Assembly (NCBI GenBank): GCA_016185435.1
Contig: JACPNN010000015.1
Location: forward strand, 1-64,000
Direction: 5' to 3'
Length of the DNA stretch: 64,000 bases
Source: Candidatus Aenigmatarchaeota archaeon
GTDB lineage: Archaea > Aenigmatarchaeota > Aenigmatarchaeia > QMZP01
The position numbers were made by a program, and so were the translations under genes. Below the pieces are notes generated by a model, which saw nothing but the letters and a program-made list of their open reading frames with translations, was not told the origin of the DNA and ran no database searches. How positions within the stretch are numbered: position 1 is the first letter of the stretch; the number at the start of each line of letters is the position of its first letter. Positions 16,620-26,368 of this stretch are shown here, in pieces.

Positions 16620-19145
16620 CTACTCATCGGCATCCTTCTCGTCAATATCCCTTACTCCGTCCAGGCAGACCCTGAAGACAGTCTCGCCTTCGGGCAGGTG
16701 AGGCGAATCGATAAGCTTGGCAATCCTCTTCTCCCCCTTGCTCTTCCTGAGGTAAAGCCTGTATGTGGCCTGGTGGCCGACTATATGGCCTCCTATGGGT
16801 GCCGTGGGATCCCCGAACAGTATGTCAGGCCTCGCCATCACCTGGTTTGTGACATAAACGGCCAGATTGTAAACGTCTGCAAGCCTCTGGAGATAGTGTA
16901 TGTGCTTATTGAGCTTCTGCTGGCGGTCAGCAAGCGTGCCTCTGCCTGTATAATCGCTCCTGAAGGTGGATGTCAGGGAATCGATAACAAGCAGCCTGAC
17001 ATTGTTCTTCTTGACCATCTCCTCGGCCTTCTGAAGAAGCAGGATCTGATGGTCGGAATTGTAAGCCCGGGCGGCGAATATCCCTTCAAGCGCCTTGGCG
17101 ACATCCATTCCCAAAGCCTTTGCCATGTGCTCTATCCTCTCGGGCCTGAAGGTGTTATGCAATATAATGCCCCCATAGCCGCCTATGAAGTTCTGAATCT
17201 CCTTGCCTTCAGGCATGACTTCAATATCATAAACAGCCTCAAAGCCAGCCTTTTCAATGGATTCTACAGAATCAAACCAAATGTCACCTTCAACCAGCCG
17301 CCTGAGACTCTCAAGCTGAGGCTCACCTGCTTTGAGGTTTTCAAGAACCCTCTTCAGTGTCCTTTTCCTAACTTCCTGTATATGGCTGCTCTCGATATGA
17401 TGGATGACAGAACTATTGATCCCGCTTAGTTTTGCAAGTTCGCTGTGAGACATTTTTTGCTTTTCTCTAGCCCTTCTTATTATATTTCCCACCTCACCCC
17501 TCTCATTGGGAAACTGTTCAAGCTTTGTGTCTTTAATGGATACAGGCCAGTGCACATTAAAGCTCTTGAGAGGCTTCCTTTTTCCAGAATTTGCATATCT
17601 CAATATTGTGGTGTTCCTGGCTGGAACAGACAGGCAAGAGGTCATATACAGCAAGCTATCGGCAAGCTCCTGGCTTGTGGTATCACAATTGATGGTTCCT
17701 GTTATCATGTCAATTGAACCATCACCCTCGATATACCCATCGAGGAAGGATTTGATGCCTTTCTTTCCCACTCTGAGAATGAATTCCGGCGGCCTCTTTT
17801 CTCTGGCATCTTCTCCAAGCTGAAGCTTCTTTATTAGGAGAGCAAATGCTTTTGATGAGGCATAAATGTCGTGCTTCGACCTTCTGAATTCTATTCCAAG
17901 ATGTTTGCCGAATTTCTTGACACTTCTTTCAACATCCCCTGAGATAGAAGTGATTATAACCCTGTTTGAGTAGCTGTCAATACTATATTTTTTGCATATG
18001 CAGCTCCCTTCGGCAACATAGAGGCCAAGGAAATTCAAGAACTGCCTATCAACCTTTATGATGAGGGGTATGCTTCCTATTCTTGACCAGCCTCCAATCA
18101 CTAGTTGAGGCAAAATATCCTCAAAATGATTCTTGAATTTGTCAAAAACATCTAAAGGCAGGCAGCTTCTTCTAATCCAATTGTGTGCTCTGCCTCTGCC
18201 GCCATATTTATTTTCAGCGACAGCCTTCAGTTCACTTTTTAGCCTTACAAGATAGGGCCTTAATGAATCTCCTCTTACCCACAGCCTCTCTCCCCTTAAA
18301 ATATCGGAAAGGTCCAATTCCTCAACAGTATGGTTTGCTGGGATATTCCCGCACACAGCTATTTTTCTATCTTTTTCAAGGGCGATAGTTTTTACAGGTT
18401 CCAATAGGCCGTTTTTCAGTGCAAAAAAATTGTGGTGTTGGGTAACCCTGACCTTTCTTCCGCTCTTAAGCTTTACGAGAAATACATCTTGGGGCCTGTG
18501 CTTCATGAACCCTGTTATCAGGAAACTCTTGACTTTAAAATCTTCCGGATCAAAAGCCATGGCCTTTATAGCTTTGGGATTCAGAGATGTGGATAAGGTT
18601 TCCCCAATTTTTTCATAGCCATACTGCAATGCCTCCTCCACAAGCTGGCCTATCTGCACCCTCTCTGTCCCATTTTCACCCTCTATCAGTATTTTTTCAC
18701 CAAATGGGAGGCTTTGTTCGGTGTCGATAAAAAGGACCTTTCCATCCAGCCCCCCTTTGGCCTTGGGCAGCTGGGCAGTGACAGACAGCTGATGCGCAAG
18801 CTGGCTCTTTCCCGAGCCGAAGGCTCCATGGGCCTCAAGTATGGCCTGGGTTTCAACCCCGCCTCCAAGGAGGGCGTCAAGTGTCTTGCTCCCTGTCGTC
18901 AGCTTCCCTATTGTCTTCCTTTTCTCCAGAACCTTAGTGGCAGGCTCAAAGCCGAGCTTCATCTTGCCCCTTGCCGCATTGATTATCTTGTTGGCCGTAT
19001 CCTCCCCGATGGCAGCAGCTCCAGCCACTTCAGAAGCAGAAGCGGCTGCCAGGGCCATCATGTCCGTATAGCCGGCCTCCCTCAGCTTGACAGCAATCTT
19101 GTCACCCACTCCAGGCAAGTTCTCTATGGTATCTTCGGTCATCAT
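16620..19145 (-). CDS. radA: DNA repair recombinase RadA precursor with intein
   Basis: The reading frame encodes an N-extein, an intein and a C-extein. Counting from the in-frame GTG at 19151, residues 1-146 carry the helix-hairpin-helix domain ([15 protein letters not shown]) and Walker A (GAFGSGKSQ, 109-117). Residues 147-666 are the intein. Residues 667-843 complete the ATPase core, with [15 protein letters not shown] as Walker B and [12 protein letters not shown] as the L2-side motif. Spliced RadA is about 323 residues, the normal archaeal size. The join is within IDTEQ/TFRPERI at the ATP-binding core. GGTG lies just upstream of ATG 19145; 19142 is also possible. Confidence 0.95.
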   Translation of the reverse strand: MMTEDTIENLPGVGDKIAVKLREAGYTDMMALAAASASEVAGAAAIGEDTANKIINAARGKMKLGFEPATKVLEKRKTIGKLTTGSKTLDALLGGGVETQAILEAHGAFGSGKSQLAHQLSVTAQLPKAKGGLDGKVLFIDTEQSLPFGEKILIEGENGTERVQIGQLVEEALQYGYEKIGETLSTSLNPKAIKAMAFDPEDFKVKSFLITGFMKHRPQDVFLVKLKSGRKVRVTQHHNFFALKNGLLEPVKTIALEKDRKIAVCGNIPANHTVEELDLSDILRGERLWVRGDSLRPYLVRLKSELKAVAENKYGGRGRAHNWIRRSCLPLDVFDKFKNHFEDILPQLVIGGWSRIGSIPLIIKVDRQFLNFLGLYVAEGSCICKKYSIDSYSNRVIITSISGDVERSVKKFGKHLGIEFRRSKHDIYASSKAFALLIKKLQLGEDAREKRPPEFILRVGKKGIKSFLDGYIEGDGSIDMITGTINCDTTSQELADSLLYMTSCLSVPARNTTILRYANSGKRKPLKSFNVHWPVSIKDTKLEQFPNERGEVGNIIRRAREKQKMSHSELAKLSGINSSVIHHIESSHIQEVRKRTLKRVLENLKAGEPQLESLRRLVEGDIWFDSVESIEKAGFEAVYDIEVMPEGKEIQNFIGGYGGIILHNTFRPERIEHMAKALGMDVAKALEGIFAARAYNSDHQILLLQKAEEMVKKNNVRLLVIDSLTSTFRSDYTGRGTLADRQQKLNKHIHYLQRLADVYNLAVYVTNQVMARPDILFGDPTAPIGGHIVGHQATYRLYLRKSKGEKRIAKLIDSPHLPEGETVFRVCLDGVRDIDEKDADE
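17154..18713 (-). mobile_element. RadA intein with LAGLIDADG endonuclease and internal HTH
   Basis: A 520-residue intein. It begins with Ser ([15 protein letters not shown]) and ends IILHN before Thr, the canonical His-Asn plus nucleophile junction. Two LAGLIDADG-like helices ([10 protein letters not shown] and [11 protein letters not shown]) show a homing endonuclease domain with acidic residues kept. Between the endonuclease and the C-terminal splicing blocks sits an XRE-like helix-turn-helix ([20 protein letters not shown]). The endonuclease may still be active. Confidence 0.9.
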
Positions 19146-19335
19146 TTCCACCAGCAGTTACAATACTAAATTGCCTTGGAGGTTTTTAAGCTTTGGCGAA
19201 GAGAAGATGGCCGCTATGCCGGTATCATTCAAGAATGCTGCAATAGAGTCGCTTGCTGTGCTTTTTATTGCTTAGCCATAAACAGATACTAAATCCAAAT
19301 GCGTCAAAATTCTCTGAAAAGCAATATTCTTCTCC

Positions 19336-19947
19336 CTATCTTATTCCGAATCTGTAAAGTAGGCTTCCAAAAGGCTTTGAGACTTTCTTTAGCGGGGTCC
19401 AGTACTCTTCTGGCCGTTCCCCGTAACCATCTTCTATTGCACTTTCAATTTCTCTTTTGTCTGAGGGAACTGCGATGAGTGCTGTGGTGAAAAGGGCTGA
19501 GAGGTCGCCTTTCTTTCCTCCTCTATCTGTATGCTCGAAATCAATCGCATATATGCGTTTCCCCACAAGGAAATTGCCTATATAAGGATCCCCATGCTCT
19601 CCTAATTCGTGTATCATCCTTAGTGTCTCAGCGCATTTTGAGAGGAAGATCAAAGCATGCTGTCCATCAACGTTGTGATCTGCCAGCTCAAGCCAGAAAT
19701 TCTTTGCATTCTCTATCCTCTGCATTGTCGTCTCAAGTCTCTCAAGGTTGCTGGAAATAAGCCGAGGGACAGGCAGGCCTGCCCTGCTGTATTTGTCAAG
19801 CCTCTCCAGTTCTGTTTTATATCTCTCCGCCCTTCCAAGGTAAGATTTGTTATCAAGTTTGGCAGAAATGAATGTCGAAAAGTTACCCGAAAGCGGATAA
19901 CTCTTGATAACAGTGTCCCCCCTGTACTCTATGCTGTTTAAGGTCAT
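19336..19947 (-). CDS. small protein-kinase-like (Bud32/APH fold) protein
   Basis: A 203-residue protein of the kinase-like fold. HELGEHGDPYIGNFLV matches the catalytic loop HGDxxxxN, and IYAIDFEHTDRGGKKGDL is the metal-binding DFx segment, as in Bud32, RIO and aminoglycoside phosphotransferases. The glycine-rich loop is poorly kept. It could be a small atypical kinase for proteins or sugars; a true Bud32 would carry IDFGL. It is divergent from the SDR gene. Confidence 0.6.
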   Translation of the reverse strand: MTLNSIEYRGDTVIKSYPLSGNFSTFISAKLDNKSYLGRAERYKTELERLDKYSRAGLPVPRLISSNLERLETTMQRIENAKNFWLELADHNVDGQHALIFLSKCAETLRMIHELGEHGDPYIGNFLVGKRIYAIDFEHTDRGGKKGDLSALFTTALIAVPSDKREIESAIEDGYGERPEEYWTPLKKVSKPFGSLLYRFGIR

Positions 19948-19994
19948 ACTTCTGGATGGAGGCAGATATTATATTAGGCTTTATATTAGATATT

Positions 19995-20690
19995 ATGAGG
20001 CTGGACAAAAAAACAGCTCTGGTAACAGGCGGCTCGAGCGGGATAGGTAAAGCTGTTGCGCAGAGATTCATCAGGGAAGGCGCAAATGTTATTGTTTTTG
20101 ACATCAAAAGGCCGGATTATGCGGTGGAATTTTACCAGGTCGATGTCACAAAGGAGGATCAGATACAGAAGGCATTTTCCGGCATCAGGCAACTGGACGT
20201 GCTGGTGAACAATGCCGGCATCTATTTTCAGGCATCCGTAGAAAAAACGACCAAGGAAGAGCTGGATCAAATGACAGACATAAACTGGAAAGGCGTCTAT
20301 CTTATGTCGAAGCATGCGCTGCCTCTGCTGAAAAGGAGTAGGGGAAACATAATAAACATCTCTTCAGGTCTCGGCCTTGTCCCCGAGCCGCAGTCATCCT
20401 TATATTGCTCCACAAAGGCGGCGGTAATAATGCTCACGAAATGCATGGCACTCGAAAACGCATCCATAGGTGTGAGGGTGAATGCTATTCTCCCCGGCCC
20501 TATTGACACGCCTCTGCTGAGGAACACACACACCCAGAAAGAAATGGAAGAGATTGCGGCAGGGAACCCGATGAGAAGGATAGGGAAGCCTGAAGAGGTT
20601 GCGGCTGTTGCATCCTTTCTGGCCTCGGATGAGGCAGGCTATGTCACAGGCGGCCTGTATTCAGTCGATGGCGGCGAGACTGCCTTATAG
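19995..20690 (+). CDS. short-chain dehydrogenase/reductase
   Basis: A 231-residue SDR. TGGSSGIGKAVAQRF is the cofactor-binding glycine motif, VLVNNAGIY the NNAG motif, and SS..YCSTKAA supplies the Tyr-Lys pair. The acid in FDIKRPD after the second strand suggests NAD(H) preference. A longer frame opens at 19956, but AT-rich TATA-like sequence lies there and the family starts at MRLDKKTAL, so ATG 19995 is used. Substrate unknown. Confidence 0.9.
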   Translation: MRLDKKTALVTGGSSGIGKAVAQRFIREGANVIVFDIKRPDYAVEFYQVDVTKEDQIQKAFSGIRQLDVLVNNAGIYFQASVEKTTKEELDQMTDINWKGVYLMSKHALPLLKRSRGNIINISSGLGLVPEPQSSLYCSTKAAVIMLTKCMALENASIGVRVNAILPGPIDTPLLRNTHTQKEMEEIAAGNPMRRIGKPEEVAAVASFLASDEAGYVTGGLYSVDGGETAL

Positions 20691-20733
20691 AACAATGATC
20701 CGGCTTTAAAAACACAGCCTGTCCAAACATATT

Positions 20734-21669
20734 ATGAAAATCCTTGTCGCCTCTCCAGAGTATTTCCCAACGGACATACTCTCCGAACTGGAAGAGATAG
20801 GAGATGTTGATTGTGAAAAATTGTCTTATGAAGAGCTTTTGGATAGAATAGGGGATTACGATGCTGTTCTCACACGAGTTGATGTAAAACTGGACAAAAA
20901 GATATTGGAAAAGGCCGCAAAATTGAAGGCAATAGGTTCTGCGACAACCGGTTTGGATCATATTGACATGAAATATGCAGCTTCCAAGGGTATAAAGATA
21001 TTCAGCTTATCTGGATCCCATACAGTTCCGACAGCGGAACACACCTTTTCCCTCATCCTTGCCCTTGCCAAAAAAGTGCCATGGGCCTTTGATTCCCTGA
21101 AAAAAGGCGAATGGGAGAGGAACAGGTTCTTTGGTCTGGAGCTTGATGGAAAGACTCTTGGGATTATCGGGTTCGGCAAGATAGGGAGCAGGGTGGCTGT
21201 TTATGCCAAAAGTTTCGGGATGAGAATACTGACTTATGACCCATACATAAACAAGGAACTGGCGGAATCTGTCGGGGCGGAAATCGTATCGCTTGATGAG
21301 CTGCTGAAAGATTCCGACATCATAACTATCCATGCTTTCCTCTCGCCTGAAACAAGGAAGATGATCAATTCTGAAACAATCTCAAAAATGAAGAAGACAG
21401 CCTTTCTGGTAAATGTTGCCAGAGGAGAGATAATTGATGAAGCTTCTCTTCTGGAAGCGCTAAAAAACAAAAAAATAGCAGGCGCAGCCCTTGATGTCTT
21501 CATCGAAGAGCCTCTGCCGCCAAATTCCGAACTGATAAAATATGCAAAAAAGAATAGCAATCTGATAATCACGCCCCACATGGCGGCCTCAACCGGAGAG
21601 GCCATCAGAAGATCGGCCAAGGAGATCGTGGGGAAGGTGAAAGAGTTTCTCAGTAGCAATAACATATAG
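20734..21669 (+). CDS. D-isomer 2-hydroxyacid dehydrogenase
   Basis: A 311-residue enzyme of the phosphoglycerate/glyoxylate/lactate dehydrogenase family. It has LGIIGFGKIGSRVA for NAD(H), the catalytic Arg in LVNVARGEIID, Glu in ALDVFIEEPLP and His in ITPHMAAST. There is no C-terminal ACT domain, so it is not a full SerA. It follows the SDR gene by 43 bp in the same direction. The substrate could be glyoxylate, pyruvate or 3-phosphoglycerate. Confidence 0.9.
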   Translation: MKILVASPEYFPTDILSELEEIGDVDCEKLSYEELLDRIGDYDAVLTRVDVKLDKKILEKAAKLKAIGSATTGLDHIDMKYAASKGIKIFSLSGSHTVPTAEHTFSLILALAKKVPWAFDSLKKGEWERNRFFGLELDGKTLGIIGFGKIGSRVAVYAKSFGMRILTYDPYINKELAESVGAEIVSLDELLKDSDIITIHAFLSPETRKMINSETISKMKKTAFLVNVARGEIIDEASLLEALKNKKIAGAALDVFIEEPLPPNSELIKYAKKNSNLIITPHMAASTGEAIRRSAKEIVGKVKEFLSSNNI

Positions 21670-21699
21670 CCGGAAGTTAGTTGCAATCGGCGGGCTCGC

Positions 21700-21942
21700 T
21701 TATACTCTCTGAGGAGCAGAAATATTTCTTATCATTTTAACAGGAACATATAAATCTCCAATTGATTCTCTATCTTCCATACCCATGGCTAATTTTGCCA
21801 AGTTTAATTTTGTTGTACCTCTCAACTTTACCTTATCATCCTCTATTCCTTCAAACGTGCCATGGTATCCACAGTTCATAAATCCACGACATGAAACTTG
21901 GACAAGATATTCTTTACCTGGTTCCATTTCTTGATATTTCAT
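21700..21942 (-). CDS. small hypothetical protein, beta-barrel-like
   Basis: An 80-residue protein with alternating beta-like segments (PGKEYLVQVSCRGF, YHGTFEGIEDDKVKLRG, LYVPVKMIRNI). This resembles small SH3- or Sm-like barrels. No family is recognised. Convergent with the dehydrogenase gene. Confidence 0.5.
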   Translation of the reverse strand: MKYQEMEPGKEYLVQVSCRGFMNCGYHGTFEGIEDDKVKLRGTTKLNLAKLAMGMEDRESIGDLYVPVKMIRNISAPQRV

Positions 21943-21979
21943 CTTCAGTTCTATACATGTTATCTTTAAAAATCTTCGC

Positions 21980-22033
21980 TCGCCCGCAGAGTTTCTCGCC
22001 TTCGGCTCGAACTTTTCCTTCGGAAAAGGCCTA
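21980..22033. repeat. hairpin-rich spacer, possible diverged palindromic element
   Basis: Two adjacent hairpins with TTCG loops: GAGTTTCTCGCC-TTCGG-CTCG and CTTTTCC-TTCG-GAAAAG, followed by GCCTAG. On the minus strand it reads TAGGCCTTTTCCGAAGGAAAAG, similar in layout to the TAGGCTTTTCTT element at 4059 and 42587. It may be a terminator of the upstream gene or a distant copy of the element. Confidence 0.4.
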
Positions 22034-22051
22034 GATTCGGCAGGAATAGGC

Positions 22052-22843
22052 TTGAGGTATCCGATTATAGCTGTCCACCAGATACATGTGAAAGATCTGA
22101 TTGAAAAACCGTCTTCCGGGCCAGGGGATGGCCTTCAGATTCCAAAATGGCTGCATGAAAAAGCCGGCCTGAAATATGGGGAGAAGATAGTCCTGACAAG
22201 GGAGCATTGCAGGGGAAGGGATGCCGAGGCCCTGAGAAACAGGACGATAACTCCGGTCTTCCCATGTGAAGAAGATCATGCAAGAGCCATTGGGCCTGCA
22301 GCCTTGTTTTTGGGGAAGCCCGGGCCAAGCTGCCTCATAGCCTACGGCTCAGTTGATCCCCATAAAGACGGGGGCGGGCTGGATGAGGCCGCAAGCGTGG
22401 ACTTAAGCTTTCCTTACGGAAACACAGAAAACAATGATCTTGAAATCAGGGCAAGAATAGGGGCAAAAAGGTTCAGCGATATGGATGGCAGAATCTACAG
22501 CGCCATGAGGAAGGCCCGAAGGGAGGTGCTGGTGTCATCCATTAGCGGGCTGGTTGTCGAGGAAGGCGACTCATATTGCAACCCTCTATTGGCGCAGATT
22601 CCGGCCAGGCTGATGGAAAGGACAGGGCTGCCGAAGCAGAACATAGAGGCCTTCTTCAGCAGCAATTCAAAGGGCATGCCTGCATTGGTGAGCTATGCGG
22701 TGCCTAGCAATCGCCCGAGTGTGACCATGTCAGGAGCGCTGTTCGGCGCCTTTCCCGTGGGGGATGAGTTCGTCATAAACGTATACGGCAGCATTGATGG
22801 AAACATGATCCATGCGCCTACCCTGCTGCATCTGGAAAGGTAG
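22052..22843 (+). CDS. uncharacterised protein with two possible PanD-like halves
   Basis: A 263-residue protein starting at TTG (GGAATAGG upstream). Residues 5-105 loosely follow aspartate decarboxylase PanD: HQIHVKDLIE, LKYGEKIVLTR, then GPAALFL..PGPSCLIAYGSVD. Residues 185-255 repeat the end pattern: SGALFGAFPVGDEFVINVYGSID. The GS self-cleavage site of PanD is not seen at the expected place, so a pyruvoyl enzyme is doubtful. The fold call is inference; function unknown. Confidence 0.55.
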   Translation: MRYPIIAVHQIHVKDLIEKPSSGPGDGLQIPKWLHEKAGLKYGEKIVLTREHCRGRDAEALRNRTITPVFPCEEDHARAIGPAALFLGKPGPSCLIAYGSVDPHKDGGGLDEAASVDLSFPYGNTENNDLEIRARIGAKRFSDMDGRIYSAMRKARREVLVSSISGLVVEEGDSYCNPLLAQIPARLMERTGLPKQNIEAFFSSNSKGMPALVSYAVPSNRPSVTMSGALFGAFPVGDEFVINVYGSIDGNMIHAPTLLHLER

Positions 22844-22893
22844 CGAATCAGTCACTGCCCACCTTTATTAATACTCCGTCCCTACAGATTCCT

Positions 22894-23487
22894 ATGATTG
22901 TGGCATTCGACCTCAGCGGCGTGTTCTTCAATAACGGCATGAAGATTGCTGTAGCAGAAATCAGCAGGGCGTACAACCTGAATCCGAAGGATGTTGAATT
23001 TGTCCTCGACGGCTCCTTTGCACGGAAGTACAGGACAGGCCTGGAGAGCCCGGAAGCATACTGGAGGCGTGCCAAAGAGCGCCTGAAAGCGGGGGATATA
23101 GGCAGAATAAGGGGCATCTTCTTCAATTCATATCATCCTCATAGAAAAACTATCACTTTTATCGAAAAGCTGAGGAAAAAAGGCATAAAGACGGCCTATA
23201 TCTCAAACAACCCTGAGGACAGGACAATCTACCTTGACAGGAAGTTCAGTTTCCTCAGCTTGTTTGATTTCGGCCTCTGCTCATTCGAGGCCCATGTCTG
23301 GAAGCCTGAAAAGGAGATCTACCGGAAATTCCTGGAGAAGTTCAGCCTCAGGCCGGATCAGGTGATATATATCGACGACAAGGAGGACAACCTTGGGCCT
23401 GCGGCAGGGCTGGGGATGAAGACGATACTGTTCAGGGATATCGGGCAGCTGGAGGAGGATTTGAAGAAAGCGGGATTGAAGTTCTAG
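22894..23487 (+). CDS. HAD-superfamily hydrolase
   Basis: A 197-residue HAD protein. Motif I is AFDLSGVFF with the nucleophile Asp but Ser at the second (acid/base) Asp position. The cap is helical (residues 15-75). Motif II is TAYISNN, motif III the Lys in VWKPEKEIY and motif IV IYIDDKEDN. Other members of the DxxGV group also lack the second Asp. Likely a phosphatase or dehalogenase-like enzyme of unknown substrate. Confidence 0.8.
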   Translation: MIVAFDLSGVFFNNGMKIAVAEISRAYNLNPKDVEFVLDGSFARKYRTGLESPEAYWRRAKERLKAGDIGRIRGIFFNSYHPHRKTITFIEKLRKKGIKTAYISNNPEDRTIYLDRKFSFLSLFDFGLCSFEAHVWKPEKEIYRKFLEKFSLRPDQVIYIDDKEDNLGPAAGLGMKTILFRDIGQLEEDLKKAGLKF

Positions 23488-23890
23488 GAAGGCCAAGGAA
23501 TCAGCATGCTTGCGAACCTGCTGTCATGGCAGCATGCAACGCTGAATACGAACCTCAGGGGCATTCCAAGCTGGTTCACAGCCCAGCGGTGCTTGAAGCC
23601 GCAGAACCACCTCTTGAGTTATTGGAAAGATCAAACGCCAGAGGGAGCTGCACGGGCATCAGCTGTTGTCCGGCGGGAAATCACCCAATGAACGGCCTAT
23701 GAGAATTGCCGACGGAATCAGAATTACTGAAATTAGATTCAGTACAGATAAAAAAGTCCCTTTTGGAAACTATTAGCCAATATCAACTCCTTTCTGGCCT
23801 GACAAGGATATGGCAAAGGAGCCTGCACCGCCTCTGGCCCTGAACCTTTGGCAGCGCAGGCCCCTTTCCATTTTCAGCCTCTAGATCTCG
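23488..23890. other. 403-bp intergenic stretch without a convincing gene
   Basis: The longest frame (23506-23691, 61 codons) has no ribosome site and no recognisable motif. The stretch has short Ser/Cys-poor fragments in several frames, as in a decayed gene, and separates the HAD gene from the convergent secreted-protein gene. Confidence 0.3.
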
Positions 23891-24982
23891 CTATTTCTTT
23901 GAATCCACCTCTTCCGTCAGCTCCTCTTTCAATGGATTCCTTACGCGCTCAACGTTCAAGGAATCGGGTTTGCCATATTCCTTGGGGTGCATGTAGTACC
24001 CTCGTTCTTTTTCCGGTTTCAGTTCTTCCACAGGCTTAACATTAGCCAAAGCCCATGGATCCCTCCGCGCGCCCGTCACCTGCCACGAGACCTTCTTGCC
24101 CGACACCCCACCAGCAATCTGGAACCGATTGTCTTTCACTTCCTGGGCTATGTACAGGTTTGGCATGGGGGCGCCGATGGGGGTGAGTTGGTAACGGAAA
24201 TCCTTGTTAAGCGCCTCAAAGTATGAAGGAAGCTCGACCCAGGCTTCTCCTTTGGAATCAAGAGTGGCTATGCCATTATAGATGTTCTGCATCTCAGGGC
24301 TCTCGACAAAGGAGTGGTTCAGGTATTTGTTTTCAGGGTTGAGAGGATGGTCGATAGTGAAGCCTCCACCGGATTTCGTCAGGTAGCCGCTGAAGTAGCC
24401 AGTGCCGTTGAAATAACCAGCGTAACTGCCGCTACTCGTGCCATAAACTCCATAACTGTCGCGGCTGGAACCGAGAATGCCGATATTAGTAGAGCTATCT
24501 CCTCGGACAGCCGCATAACCGGGGCATCCTGTGCTTCCACCCCATACAGCATGGAGGCTGGCATCGCACGGCGGTGATGTTCGTATACCAACGGATGATG
24601 AGAAGTATCCCTTCCCCTCAAAGAATCCGCCATAGCCACTATCACTTCTGCCATATACGCCACTGCCGCTGCTACTTTCGCCACGAATGCCTGACTCGTT
24701 ACCATTGCCTCGTCCATATATAGCAGGCCCACTATTGCCAAAAACGTATATGCCGCTGCCGTCATCGTCTATTTGCATTACGAAATCACCAGCACATGAA
24801 TCACTGTTAGCTCTGAATACCAACTGTCCAGAAGAATTGAGACATATGCTGAATTCATCTCCGTTATCAAAGCCTATATGGGAATATGAGCTAGTCTGTT
24901 GAGCGTTTGAGCTGCTTACCAAGATGACGACGCCGAACACCACCACCAAAGCTGCAATTCTGAACCCTTTGAAACCTTTCAT
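23891..24982 (-). CDS. secreted glycine-repeat protein of bacterial-like type
   Basis: A 363-residue exported protein. A signal peptide (FRIAALVVVFGVVILVSSSNA) precedes beta-helix-like repeats built on G-x-Y-G-x-S (GSGVYGRSDSGYGGFFEG, YGVYGTSSGSYAGYFNG). The C-terminal domain (IDHPLNPENKYLNHSFVES to GYYMHPKEYGKP) is, as I recall it, a module found mostly in bacterial fibre-like secreted proteins. The perfect AAGGAGGT site 5 nt before ATG 24982 decides the start over the longer frame at 25030. Likely acquired from a bacterium. Confidence 0.75.
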   Translation of the reverse strand: MKGFKGFRIAALVVVFGVVILVSSSNAQQTSSYSHIGFDNGDEFSICLNSSGQLVFRANSDSCAGDFVMQIDDDGSGIYVFGNSGPAIYGRGNGNESGIRGESSSGSGVYGRSDSGYGGFFEGKGYFSSSVGIRTSPPCDASLHAVWGGSTGCPGYAAVRGDSSTNIGILGSSRDSYGVYGTSSGSYAGYFNGTGYFSGYLTKSGGGFTIDHPLNPENKYLNHSFVESPEMQNIYNGIATLDSKGEAWVELPSYFEALNKDFRYQLTPIGAPMPNLYIAQEVKDNRFQIAGGVSGKKVSWQVTGARRDPWALANVKPVEELKPEKERGYYMHPKEYGKPDSLNVERVRNPLKEELTEEVDSKK

Positions 24983-25231
24983 TTCAACCTCCTTATGGTG
25001 TTTGAAAGGTTGTTGGAAATTGAAAAACAACTGCCAAAATCACAGCAAAGACATCATATCTCAAAATGCTTTGCCTCCAACTCCGCCCTTTAGCGTCGAG
25101 AACTGTAATATTAAAACTTACAGTCCTGCCGATCCGATTGTTTTGAAAAGAGCATGATTGCTTCAAATGGAAAGCATAAGCTCCTTTGACGATAAGCAAT
25201 TTAAGCTTTCGTTACTATATGGCCCGTTTTA

Positions 25232-25257
25232 GCCTATAGGGCACCCCCCTATAGGGC
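25232..25257. terminator. CCTATAGGG hairpin between two minus-strand genes
   Basis: GCCTATAGGG and CCCTATAGGGC form an inverted repeat of about nine pairs with a C-rich loop. It lies 28 bp after the stop of the EamA gene, so it is a plausible terminator. Each arm is itself palindromic, so a protein-binding site is also possible. Confidence 0.4.
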
Positions 25258-25284
25258 CTTTCCCATCCATGAACTGACAAGCGT

Positions 25285-26211
25285 CTAAGTTTTGCCTCTG
25301 CCCTCTTTCTTCTCCTGCCCTAGGCCCGCTATCTTGTATATAGAGAATATGAGTATGGCCGTGCCGAGCCACTGGCCTGCTGACAATACCTTCCCGTTGA
25401 TGACGAAGTCGAGCAGGATGGCCGTTGCCGGGTATGCCAGCTCATATATTGTGGATTGCGAGGCCATGACGCGCTTCAGGCCGTAATAGTAGATGAACAT
25501 GGCGACAGCTCCTGAGGTGAAGACGATAATCAGGAAGAATCCGATGTCCTGCATGGCCACCTTCCCGAAGAAGCTGAAGCTGCCTGTAAGCAGGATGACA
25601 AGGAACATTATCACTGAAGTCATCCCGAACCTGATATATGCGCCTGTCTTGTAGCTGACCTTCCGTAGGGCGTATTTGCCGAAGGATGTCGAGGAGCCGA
25701 ATGCGAACGCGGCCAGTATGGCAAACAATGCCGACAGGAACACATCATTTCCTGCAAATACAGGCTTCTCAAAGCCGAACGTGACGAAATAGCTTCCTGC
25801 CAATGCGAGAGCGGCCCAGAAATAGAAAATCCTCTTCGGCATCTCTTTCAGAAGGAAGATTGCAGCGATTATGGCGAAAACAGGCTGGAGCTTCTGCAGG
25901 AGAGCGACAATCGAAAGCTGGTGGAACTGCACAAGGATAAGGGCCTGCACGATGGCCATCGTGCCAATAGCTCCTCCGAAAAGGCTGACCCAGAAAAACG
26001 AGGCCCAGTCCTTCCTGTTGAGCTTCTTCACCTCTTTGATTCCATGCAGGCAGACAAAACCCATCAGAGCGAAGGCCAGAATATGCTCGATGAAAACTAT
26101 GACAGCGACATTCTCTATATGGAACAGGTTGGGCCTTATCACCACCTGGTCGATGCCCCACAGTGATGATGCGACGATGATTGCTAATGCCCCCATTATG
26201 GCTGGTTTCAC
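25285..26211 (-). CDS. EamA/DMT-family transporter
   Basis: A 308-residue integral membrane protein with about ten hydrophobic helices in two EamA repeats. The WGIDQVVIRP segment in helix 1 and the ELAYPATAILLDF segment near the end are typical. A longer frame begins at 26388, but a GGTGG site precedes GTG 26211 and the preceding residues are not hydrophobic, so GTG is chosen. Exports or imports a small metabolite; substrate unknown. Confidence 0.85.
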   Translation of the reverse strand: MKPAIMGALAIIVASSLWGIDQVVIRPNLFHIENVAVIVFIEHILAFALMGFVCLHGIKEVKKLNRKDWASFFWVSLFGGAIGTMAIVQALILVQFHQLSIVALLQKLQPVFAIIAAIFLLKEMPKRIFYFWAALALAGSYFVTFGFEKPVFAGNDVFLSALFAILAAFAFGSSTSFGKYALRKVSYKTGAYIRFGMTSVIMFLVILLTGSFSFFGKVAMQDIGFFLIIVFTSGAVAMFIYYYGLKRVMASQSTIYELAYPATAILLDFVINGKVLSAGQWLGTAILIFSIYKIAGLGQEKKEGRGKT

Positions 26212-26368
26212 CCTTCCACCTTTCTGCCTATATTTGCCATCGGCGGTATAAAAATGGAAAGAGCTGCCAACACGCTTCCGTCTTAAGGCCATATGCAAGA
26301 GAAAGAATGATACAGGGCTGGTAAAGCTGCTCAAAGAATCAGGAAAGGCCAGAAGGCGGATAAAGGAA

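Noticed and set aside
16590-17429. A 279-codon plus-strand frame opposite radA
   Set aside because: Shadow of the radA/intein coding frame; no ribosome site, no family pattern.
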